Positions 55,690-64,000 of a stretch of DNA of 64,000 nt are shown piece after piece. Source of the DNA: Mantis religiosa (Eukaryota; Arthropoda; Insecta; Mantodea; Mantidae); NCBI GenBank assembly GCA_030765055.1, contig CM060955.1, positions 154,908,006-154,972,005 on the forward strand. Reading direction: 5' to 3'. The notes beneath the pieces are model-generated. The model ran no database searches, had not been told where the DNA came from, and saw only the letters and a program-made list of their open reading frames with translations. The position numbers and the translations under genes were made by a program. Position 1 is the first letter of the stretch. The number at the start of each line of letters is the position of its first letter.

Positions 55690-56367
55690 TCACTGAGCTT
55701 CTCTTGTTTCGTTCTGCACTGCTGCTGTGGTTATTGTATTATTTGAGGTTATCTTATTTTCATATGCCAGAAGGTGATTCTTTCCCATGATCCTTTTTGA
55801 AGGTCCAAACTGTTTTTCTCGTATGAAGATTTTGCCATCCCTGGTCCACGCTCCTACTATCTTCCCTTCTCTCCTTAAATCCCTTGTTCTTTTTGCTATT
55901 CCAGCATTGAGAGCCGTCAGGTGATCATTGACGAAAATTAGTTGAGGGGGTCCAGGTAAGCCCATATCTTCAGTGGATACTCGTCTTTTTGTTATTCTGG
56001 CTTGGACTATTTCTTCTTTCTTCCAATGACACGTAAAGCGAACCAGTATAGGCGGATTCCTTAGATTGGTACTTACTTCGTGTTTTCTGGAGGGAAGTCT
56101 GTGCGCTGCATCGATGTCATTGTACGTCAAATGGACATCTAAGGCATTTGCAAATTGTATAACAGTATCAAATACATCTTCCCCTTCCACTTGTGGTATA
56201 CCACTGATAATTAGGTTATTCCTTCGCAGATATTGTTTTACATCCTCGATGTCATTTTCCATCACATCTATCTTAGTATCATAGATCGATCTTATGCTTT
56301 GCTCCATCTCATTCATGAATGAAGCTGCTTTCTTCACTTCTTCATTTTCTTTTCTTAATTCCTGCAC
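55690..56367 (-). pseudogene. CR1-like ORF1: coiled coil plus RRM-like nucleic-acid binding
   Basis: 225 residues open on the minus strand. The first 45 residues are a heptad-like coiled coil ('QELRKENEEVKKAASFMNEM'). An RRM-like core follows ('LRRNNLIISGIP', 'IDAAHRLPSR', 'PILVRFTCHWKKEEI'). The C-terminal domain has 'IFVNDHLTALNAGIAKRTR' and 'GKIVGAWTRDGKIFIRE'. The fold order resembles L1/CR1-type ORF1 proteins and baculovirus FP-like proteins of insects. The apparent start is a GTG, and the frame is open upstream to a stop near 56402. The true N-terminus, possibly with a zinc-binding domain, is lost by 5' truncation. Distance to ORF2 is about 55 bp. Confidence 0.7.
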
Positions 56368-56431
56368 TGTGAACTCTATTTTAGTTGTTAGCTCCGCTAT
56401 TCATGACTGCAGTATTTGTAGGTTAGGTTGC

Positions 56432-56880
56432 CATTTTCTATTATCTCCTACATTTTATCAGTTATACAAAAATTTTCCAGAATAAAGAGAACTTCAAAGA
56501 CTTGTACATTTGTCATAAAATATCTCACACATAGAATTTTATAACCAAAATTGTTGCAGCAACATTTTATAAAATCAAATATTTTTACAATGTTGTCTAT
56601 AAAGTTTACCTGGAGTGAATTATTTTCTTAGAAGATGCTGAAATTTTGCATTTCGTTGTATGCTATTCCCTATACCGCTAGCAAAACCTAAAGACATACG
56701 AACGCTGTATATATGAACATATATAAGACGTATGAAGGGAGCACTGTTGCCAAGCGTGGTTGGTGTACCGACAGAATTTCTGCACATAGCTCGTTTTACA
56801 CGCCAGCAATGGCTCTACCTATTCTTCCCGTTATTAGCAACACATTAAATATTCCTAAAACGTTAACATCTTACCTTGAC
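56432..56880 (+). repeat. Block X, copy 5, 3' part
   Basis: Resumes at 'attttctattatctcctaca' and follows copy 3 to 'gaacatatataagacgtatg' and 'gccaagcgtggttggtgtac'. Confidence 0.72.
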
Positions 56881-56899
56881 ACACGTCACAGCAGTGGAA

Positions 56900-57435
56900 C
56901 ATCAGGCACGGTTTCCAATCCAGTAATTTGCTTTCCGACTTCATCGATCTTTCCCGGAGATTGAAATACAGCTACGCTCAGTTTTCTAAGGATGAAGCTG
57001 TTTCACTACAAATTCGTGACAATGTATGTGCATCAACCCTTAGGATTAGGATTTCATTACCGAGGGGATTCGTTACATCGGCCGCAATGCTGGGTCCATT
57101 GTTCCTATGCCCAAAGTGGGGGCATACCTGGGAGGAAGGATGAGGCGAAAGAGACAGTGGGTGGCCGACCAAGGAGTCATGACAGTACAGAGGGAAGAGT
57201 CTCTATGGTTTACTGAGATAGAGACTTCCCCTGACATGCCAGGAAAACGAACTAGCTCCCCTACTGCGGGAGGACAACGAGCCTAGCAAACGAGCTCTAA
57301 TGGTACCAGGTAGGCGGTCTGAGCCCCAAAGGTCCCTGGCAGGCTGTCCCAAAATTGTCGCAGCAGAGGAGCGGAGACTGGCAACAGATCTACCGGAGGA
57401 GGAAGTAGCTTTTCCTCGGACCATATTTTCGCGAA
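56900..57435 (+). mobile_element. Gypsy internal-region remnant (W block, copy 3)
   Basis: Same layout as at 25255 and 42450, ending 'accggaggaggaagtagc' and 'cgcgaaagca'. No intact frame. Confidence 0.5.
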
Positions 57436-57440
57436 AGCAT

Positions 57441-57901
57441 TGTTGCTGGTGAGGCGGCGGGAGGCACCTTTCTTCTAGCGCCGTCTTGATTGTTTGAAAA
57501 CATTCCGGATAGTGAGGAATCTATAAAAAGGGAACCGCGCCCGCCACTGCAAACAGTCGCTAATTGAACGCGTGTGCGTGAACAGATGTAAAAGTGAACT
57601 TTGTGGTCGATCACTATGTAAGTTGTATTGTGTATGAGACGTAATTCTGCTGATGTACGAAGTGAATTTCTACGAAAATAAACAGCAAATTTTAGTGTTT
57701 GAAACTTGGACTTTTAATTTCACGAACCCAGAAAGTCACAATTGGTGTCAGGATTGGGACCAAACAACCAAGACTTTGCTAGAAGAAAGAAGAACTCTCC
57801 AGACACCCATCTCCTTCCACCCACCGTTTCGGCGATCATTTATCTCCGCAGTGCACTGTCCGTCTCTTTGAACTCGTCCCTTGTGCCGCCTCACCTCAAC
57901 A
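57441..57901 (+). mobile_element. Gypsy LTR plus primer-binding site plus inverted U3 (palindromic unit)
   Basis: LTR 57441-57740 (300 bp, U3 deletion shared with 25807 and 42999). Primer-binding site 'tggtgtcaggattggga' from 57743. Inverted U3 arm to 57901, ending exactly '..cacctcaaca', the reverse complement of the LTR start. Confidence 0.77.
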
Positions 57902-58039
57902 ATCCTGTCATACATCGTCGGGACATCCGCTAACACTTCTACCCTGAAAGAGACCGCCAGATGAGAGATGATGTGAAAAAATAGAGGAGATGAAATGGAG
58001 GGAGAGGAAATTCAGGGATGCAATTAAGCTACACAAAAT

Positions 58040-58214
58040 TCTCCTAGCGATCTAGGAAAACTCTAGAGCTTAGAGTTACCCGACATTCGTTCTGAAGGAT
58101 AAGGGAAACCCCCGGAAAACACCTTATCCAGGTAACACACCCTGACCGAGACTCGAACCCGGTACCTCTTGTAAGTGAGGCAGACATGCTACCATCTACG
58201 CTGCCGAGGCGGGC
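58040..58214 (-). mobile_element. tRNA-derived SINE head, reverse orientation
   Basis: Minus strand 'gcctcggcagcgtagatggt', 'gtctgcctcacttacaagag', 'ggttcgagtctcgg' (box B-like), 'gtgttacctggataaggtgt' and 'cgaatgtcgggtaactctaa'. It abuts the mariner scrap. Confidence 0.7.
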
Positions 58215-58432
58215 GACATCGTTGTTGGACAGATATGAGCCCATGTGATTTCGATCTTTTTGCGAAAATGAAATTATCACTTAGATGAGTTCGCTTTAGA
58301 GCCAGACAGACAATTATACCAGAAGTAGAGCAGTGTGTTTGATATTAGGACAACAAGACGCTGTGGATAACATCCGTCGTCTTCCTGATCTGTGGAGTCG
58401 AGTTTTTCATGTTGGTTCAAATTACTTATAAG
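58215..58432 (+). pseudogene. Mariner-family transposase C-terminal scrap
   Basis: 'CWTDMSPCDFDLFAKMKLSL', then a stop, and in another frame '..QQDAVDNIRRLPDLWSRV'. Best-preserved of the three short copies; inactive. Confidence 0.62.
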
Positions 58433-59099
58433 AACTGCAATAATGTAACTGTTTGTTCTTAATTCAATAACACATTTTATTGCATGTTTTTGTTTACATT
58501 TTAACACCTATTCAAGCTTATTTTAGAAGTTTTTAGTGCATAAAATCCAATTTCTAATTTTAAAATACAACCTTAAACTAATTTTCAGAATTTTTGTACA
58601 AGATAATAAAGAATGAAAGTATAACTCACAATAAACGAATCCCAAATTATAGTTATTTGACGAAAACCTAGATTTCATTTAAATAAAAATTTACAGTCAG
58701 CAGAGGCTGTCTACTTTCTACAAACAAATAAAGAAGAAAGAGATGTACAACTTGAGCAGTTCAAATATGCGCCTGTTTCCTGAGTAGCAATGACTACAGC
58801 GACACAGAGTGGAGGTCTTATGCAACATGAAGTACGCCTAGCATCTGATAGATGACGCACAAGTTGTAAATTGCTGTGTATATATCAATACGTCTTAGGT
58901 ATTAAGAATATTTTAAAAACATTAGAGTAGTGATGTCTTGTTTGGGTTCGAACCATATACTAAATGTTAGAGATAGATATTTGCAGCTATATTGCATATA
59001 AAAATAGAGATAGACCGACAAGAAGTATTGTAGTTTTGAACAAAAGTCTCCCAAGACTTATATAAGCTCCATAATTTCAGCAATTTTTACATTATTTAT
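58433..59099 (+). repeat. W-block 3' segment
   Basis: Matches 26801-27450 and 43991-44640: 'gcacaataaacg-like', 'caaataaagaagaaagagat', 'aatgactacagcgacacaga', 'atttcagcaatttttacatt'. Confidence 0.7.
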
Positions 59100-60310
59100 A
59101 CCTATTCAATAGTGTTGAGTTTCACATGGTGTGGGTACATTACATTTGGTACTAGAGATTCGTCACATCAGAGACATTCTGCTTTTCATTTGAAATTATA
59201 ATTTAAAACATGTACAGATCGGTACCCGGTACTAAACTTTCACAAAAATTTTCGGAGGCTCCTGTAGATTAACATATTTGTAACATTTCATTAAATCAGC
59301 ACTGTAGCAGCAATACCTGTCTTTTAAGATTGTATTATACTTTAGTTTTGTCAGCTCTGTTTGGAAATTCGATTATGCTTTATACTAAGCCACTGAAAAC
59401 GTGTTTAATTTGGTTCCTATTTCAGATATTGAGTTTATTGTTCAAATTCTGTAATGTCTGGTATTCTCCACAATCTTCGTAGTTTAACAAATTGAATGGT
59501 TCAAATACAAGAAAAACTTCAACATGTCCGTGTTTAAGTTTCTCTTTAAATAACAAACTCTGCATACTGAATGTCTGAATTCTCTCACCACATGCTTCTA
59601 CCCTGAAAAAGTAATTTTAGTAGTTAATATATTCATGGAACAAATTCAGTAAACAGTCCGGTTGTCGTAAATGGCAATGAAGCAAACATTATTCATATAT
59701 TTCTATTTTATTTTATATTTTGGGTAATTCGGAACTTTTAATGTACTGTTGCCCTTCTGGGGTAAGAAACAAGTACATTTCTCGGAGAACTATACCTAGA
59801 CTGCGAACAAAATGCAGCTGGAGGCGTGGCTTACCACCACTGGGATGATCTACCTATCCCCCTCCATCGTTATGTTAGGTTGCCTCTCCTACATCACGCG
59901 CACTGCACTAGTTATCTGTTTAACTCACTTTGCCGTTCACTGTTACTTTCACTCTTTGCATTTTCTGCTGAATCACTACTTTGCTCCTCAGGGTTTAAAG
60001 AAACTATGATTCTATCTATTTGGTGATCGACTGTGAGGTCATGTCCGAGGTAATTATTTTCTCTTTACTTTGAAAGTAAAAACTCCATTAAAACCTATGC
60101 ATTTGGTGTTGTTTGCGCCTTGTTGCATGCATAAAGGGAGGGGTGAGAGTCACGTGAAGCTTGGATGGCGAGAAGGCTCTCCTTGCGCATGCGCACACCG
60201 ACCGCAGTTAGTTTGTGGTCCAACTGTAACTAAATTATTAAAGCTGTAAATCCCCCATTTGTATGTTTGATGTGGGGGAATGGTATGTAATGACGTCATA
60301 GCAAGTACTG
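59100..60310 (+). repeat. Block V, copy 4, interrupted
   Basis: Collinear with 10140-10890. It is interrupted after 'ctcggagaacta' by 59793-60226 and resumes 'actaaattattaaagctgta', then 'aatgacgtcatagca'. Confidence 0.75.
59793..60226. mobile_element. Probable MITE-like insertion with TA duplication
   Basis: 434 bp absent from the V copy at 10840, where the site reads 'gagaactaactaaat'. Here it is 'gagaac-TA' then insert then 'TA-actaaat'. Ends read TACCTAGACTGCG and, reversed, CAGTTGGACCACA; the terminal similarity is weak. A TA duplication suggests the Tc1/mariner/pogo group. The overlapping open frames at 59812-60026 are not convincing. Confidence 0.45.
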
Positions 60311-61007
60311 GTGAAAAGACAGGGTAACACAAGACTGGCTAAACTGCGTGAGACATGCAGCTAAGGAACAAAAAGAGGACTTTTGGAACAAAACAGCACG
60401 TGACGACATTTTGGAGCCTATAATCATAAATGTTCAATACACGGACGAGAAGACAATGACTGTGACGAATTGTCTCTTGACGTAACTGACATTCGCATAA
60501 ATATGGATGCGTCACTGGCGGTTTTTTTGATTAGCAAAATAGGTAATTCAGAAAACAAGTGCATAAATACAATTGTGATTTCTACAACTGCATAGTTACT
60601 TAAGTTCGTAAAATACATTTTGAGTTCCCTGCGGCTGACGCCAAGTAGAGTAGGATAGTGTGCGATAGAGGGGGACATATGAAATGATTGGGGCTAACGA
60701 GGTGGCAACACTGAGCGGGTTATCGCATTTGATTCGCTATAGACTAGAACTCTTCCCAATTGAAACACTTAATAGAGTAGCATACCTCGAAATACAAAGG
60801 TTCTGCATCTTTCTAGAAAATGTCCCACTCCACACATTCTCTACAAAGATCATTTTAGAATGTTGATTTTATAAAAAGTTGTAAAAGTTTCATCAGAATG
60901 CCGTTGTGTGAGATATTTTATGGCAAATGTACAGGCTGACAGTCGTTTCAGAAAAGCTGTTTATTTTGGATGACATTGTATAAATATTAAACTGTAAAAG
61001 ACAATAG
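60311..61007. other. No recognisable content
   Basis: Sequence with no match to the blocks. Open frames at 60424-60678 (minus) and 60684-60866 (plus) are short and have no domain that I recognise. Confidence 0.4.
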
Positions 61008-64000
61008 AAGATGTAGATCTTGTTAAAACAAAAAATTATATCAAATACTTTTATCGTGGAGTGAAGCATTTCTTATGTATTCTTTAGTATTTTTTGTCAG
61101 AATTTATCAATACGTTTATCAAATTAGAAGTTTTCATCGTTTGTTTTATCTATAGGTCATGCAAGGAAAGCAAAAGGTCCAGATCACCACATGCAACAGC
61201 TCCCGAACTCTCTTTCTTCTTTTTTATTTATAGACGCTATTGAAAGCCCAAAACACCTTAATTTAACGTCTGCTGTCTGTAAATTTTACTTACTATAGCC
61301 TAGGTGTTATCAAGCACCTGTTACTTGAGTTTATTTCTCTGTGCATAACACTTGCATTTTGTAAAATGTTGTATAATTATTCTAAAAATTTGTTTAGTAT
61401 TCTAGCTTTAATAGTATTATTTTAATGGATACATGTATGCCATCTGTGTGTAATAATTACTAACTGTAGTAACTATTCGGCTTCTTTCTTATTACTAGAA
61501 GGATCAATTGACACATCCCCCCTTTGTATGGCAGTAAGGGAGTTAATGGGATCTTAAAATTATCTTATACATCTTTCTCTGTCTTCTTACATCTTTCTAG
61601 GTACACACATATCCTGAAGATCCATCAATTTATTCTCATTAGGGTAAGTACTTTGTTAAATCTCGAATGGTTCAAAGATTTATGTTTGTTTTATTTACGT
61701 CCTGCAACATAAAGTCATATCCCAGGATGAATGACACGAGTAAAATAAAGCTCACATAAACCGAGACAATGTGAATGTAATGTCTAGAAACAAATAAAGA
61801 AGAAAGAGAGGTAGAACTTGGGCATTTGAAATGGCCCGCGTGTTTCCTTGGTAGCAGAGACTGCAACAGCATACAGTGGAATTCGCATGTAACGCGAAGT
61901 ACACGTTGGACTTGACAGATGACGCGCAAGTTGTAATTGCTATGTATATATCAATATGTATTAAATATTAAGAACATTTATAAAATATTAGAATAGTGGT
62001 GCTCCATTTTGGTTCAAATAAATTTACTAAATGTGAATGTCAGTTATTTGTAGTTCTATTACATATAAAAGTCAAATTAGACTGACAGGAGATATTGTAT
62101 TTTTGAACAAAAGTCTCCTAAGACTTATATAAGCTCTATAATTCCAGCAATTTTTACATTATTTATTCCACTTGGGATCAATGACTTTTGACATGGTGCG
62201 GGTACATCACTTTTGGTGCTAACAGAATTCGAAATATTAGACATCCTGCTTTTCATTTGAATTTATATACTCTGTACAGCTAGTGTTGTAATAGAAAAAG
62301 TTTTAAAATCGTGTGCTGTGAAGTTTTTTGTGTAGCCTTCCCACAAAAGTCACAGCATTTCTCGTTTCACAAAGCAAAAGGGGTCTGTGTGCCCTTTTTG
62401 CATGCACAAAAGTGCTTCGTTTTGATTTGTTTTCCCTGCACTTTGATTTGCTGTTGCCTTGAGGCTCTCCATTGGCTATTATCTGTAATCCTTCAACATG
62501 TATACTAATACTTTCACACCTTCTACAAACATAGAGGTGCTCTTGCACGTATTTGCTTGCAGGTGGGAGTCAGGAATGTATGTTGGTACTCCTTTCTTAC
62601 TTTATTTACAATTCCAATTATTGGCTTACTGAAAACAGTTCAGTTCAAGTTATACTGTTATGGTTGATGGTATTGCCACGTCTTTTATATGCACTTACAT
62701 GAATTCGGTGCGCAGCTTAATCAGTTACCCTTTCTCTAGAACCCTGGAGGAAAAAGTGCAAATTAAGCAACAGGGTAGGCTAACTCCAGAACTAAGCATA
62801 AAGCAGTGTGGAAAAGGAGGGAGAAATACTTCCTAAACCAGACGTTTTAACCCCAAAGTGTATGAGTATACCCCACAGTGGGTATGTGGATGTCAAGAAA
62901 GAAATGCTCCGTTCTAATTTCCATGCCTGCTCTTCGGAAACAATGATGCTATGAACACAACGAGAGTGACAGATTTAGGTCACCTAACTGTGCTTATTAG
63001 TAAGCATAAAAACGTAAAGCATTTACATAATGTACTAGATTTAAGAGCTTTAGACAATATAAACATTGCGACACAGTTAAATCGTGCATTCAGGAGGCAA
63101 GACTGAAACATAACCAGAAAGTTGAAAACACAGACATGTGCTATCGCGTGTAATAGATTGCATTTTGTTGTCAATGGAGAAGAGAATTGCCTCTAAGATA
63201 AAGGATTTTAACAACAGAGCCATTACGAAGCTCTGCAGTACAAAGGAACGCCGCGTAGATTTCATACTTCGACATTAAGGAAAATCGTAACCTTGTAGCA
63301 CACTCCTAATTTTATGCACCAGCCGCCACTGTGTATAGCTGCTTTTCATTAGTTCATCGTCACTCCATAGTATGTCTCCTTTATTGCACTGTCTCTATAA
63401 ATCCTTAAAGTGAGGTGAGTTCAAAACACTTCTTCAGGGGTAGCGAATGTATTAAAATAAATAAAATTAAAAGCTACAACCTAAAGTTAATTTTGTAAAT
63501 ATTATAGAAATATTACAAAAAGAGAATATAATACAAAATGAAAGAATCCGAAATAAAATGTATTTAATGAAAACCTAGGCTTTATTCAAATAAAAGCTTA
63601 CAGGCAGCAGGCTATGAACCTTCCAGAGCGTCAATAAACAAATAAAGAAGAAGGAGAGGTGGATCTAAAGTAAGTTTTATAACAAGTCTAGTTTACAGAT
63701 ATAGTAAGATTTTGTGTATCTCTAACCATTTCCGAGTGGTGCCAAGTGATGCCGAACGTGGCCATTCCCTGCAAATTACACATATGTGCTCCGTTTGTCA
63801 TACAAATATCTTAAACATGTAATATATGAATGAAAAGCATAAAATACGTTTTTCCAGATTCAAACGTTCCTGAAAAGTTTTCATTTAAGTGAAATTGTGC
63901 TATCGCGAGGGGTTCTTAACACATTTTGCTGGGTTACGTTTGAAGATGATTTAAATATATCCCTTTGGCATTTGCCCGGCTTTACAGTTTTGAAATATGC
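61008..64000 (+). repeat. Block Z, copy 2 (reaches the window end)
   Basis: Collinear with 29345-32350 over about 3.0 kb with only small indels; includes the second hAT remnant. It continues to the last base and probably beyond. Confidence 0.85.
62650..63270 (+). pseudogene. hAT-family transposase remnant, twin copy
   Basis: The region translates, with breaks, to 'TLEEKVQIKQQGRLTPELSI', 'RRFNPKVYEYTPQWVCGCQE', 'FPCLLFGNNDA', 'VTDLGHLTVLISKHKNVKHL' and 'LDNINIATQLNRAF'. It keeps the segment between the TPELSI motif and the first Cys better than the copy at 30990, which has a break there. It has its own stop before 'FPCLLFG' and a frameshift after 'QLNRAF'. The catalytic domain is absent. Family call is by motif order. 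Confidence 0.68.

Larger units (their letters stand above)
52397..56431 (-). mobile_element. CR1-like non-LTR retrotransposon, degenerate
   Basis: Inserted in block X between 'ttttaacaagat' and 'attttctattatctc'; the uninterrupted form reads 'caagatgtacattttcta' at 24791. On the minus strand the element runs ORF1, ORF2, then a 3' UTR ending in an (AATA)n-type tail at 52397-52425. The 5' end is truncated within or before ORF1. ORF1 of coiled-coil/RRM type and the 'LNARSIVNKLDD' endonuclease start favour the CR1/L2 group. A clear target duplication is not visible. Confidence 0.75.

Noticed and set aside
59812..60026. Small hydrophobic proteins of 65-66 residues
   Set aside because: Two overlapping frames in a probable MITE, with no conserved copy or start context; chance frames.
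1..64000. CRISPR array or prokaryotic operon structure
   Set aside because: No short regularly spaced direct repeats; content is eukaryotic transposons and non-coding repeats.

Overview
This window looks like a piece of repeat-rich, gene-poor heterochromatin from an arthropod, most probably an insect with a large genome. The evidence is the set of element families: Jockey-clade and CR1-like non-LTR retrotransposons, Ty3/Gypsy LTR elements, mariner and hAT transposase remnants, a TTAA-flanked DNA transposon and tRNA-derived SINEs. The background is AT-rich and mostly non-coding. I recognise no host protein-coding gene, rRNA gene, functional tRNA gene or CRISPR array. The species cannot be named from sequence alone.

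The background is a mosaic of recurring non-coding blocks, all in the same orientation and clearly diverged from one another. I call them V (1080-2230, 10140-10960, 50313-50690, 59100-60310), X (2820-4860, 8500-9950, 22216-25250, 40888-42430, 51230-56880), W (gypsy-derived unit + SINE + mariner scrap: 4700-6360, 25255-27460, 42440-44640, 56880-59100), Y (6371-7960, 27780-29340), Z (29345-32350, 61008-64000) and T (21007-22215, 39150-40880). W and Z both recur at an offset of about 31.65 kb. The blocks also share sub-modules, including one motif seen 14 times, often about 3.07 kb apart. This suggests an old tandem or segmental array that was later broken up by transposons.

Younger insertions punctuate the array. 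(1) A 5'-truncated Jockey-like LINE (11843-13860, 3' region resuming after 20580) carries a microsatellite expansion inside its RT active-site motif. (2) A 6.4-kb Ty3/Gypsy element (14183-20576) is nested in that LINE's 3' region. Its two 820-bp LTRs differ at only two positions and it has a 4-bp target duplication, yet its protease active site is altered and most of RT, RNase H and the integrase N-terminus are deleted. (3) A 1,175-bp TTAA-flanked element (23019-24193) carries a Kolobok/Mutator-like transposase C-terminus. (4) A minus-strand Gypsy 3' end with its LTR lies at 35405-36560. (5) A nearly complete Jockey-clade LINE (44861-50302) has both ORFs and one in-frame stop, and is preceded by a 188-bp LINE tail inserted at the same target. 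(6) A minus-strand CR1-like LINE lies at 52397-56431. (7) Two hAT transposase remnants sit in the Z blocks.

The genes do not form a host pathway. Where they cooperate, it is as retrotransposon gene sets: gag-pol in the Gypsy element, and ORF1 plus ORF2 in the LINEs. The most unusual structures are the gypsy-LTR-derived palindromic units in the W blocks, the very young but crippled Gypsy element with a stem-loop abutting its polypurine tract, and the CCAAT-box tandem repeat in the LINE 5' UTR. I found no convincing new host system.
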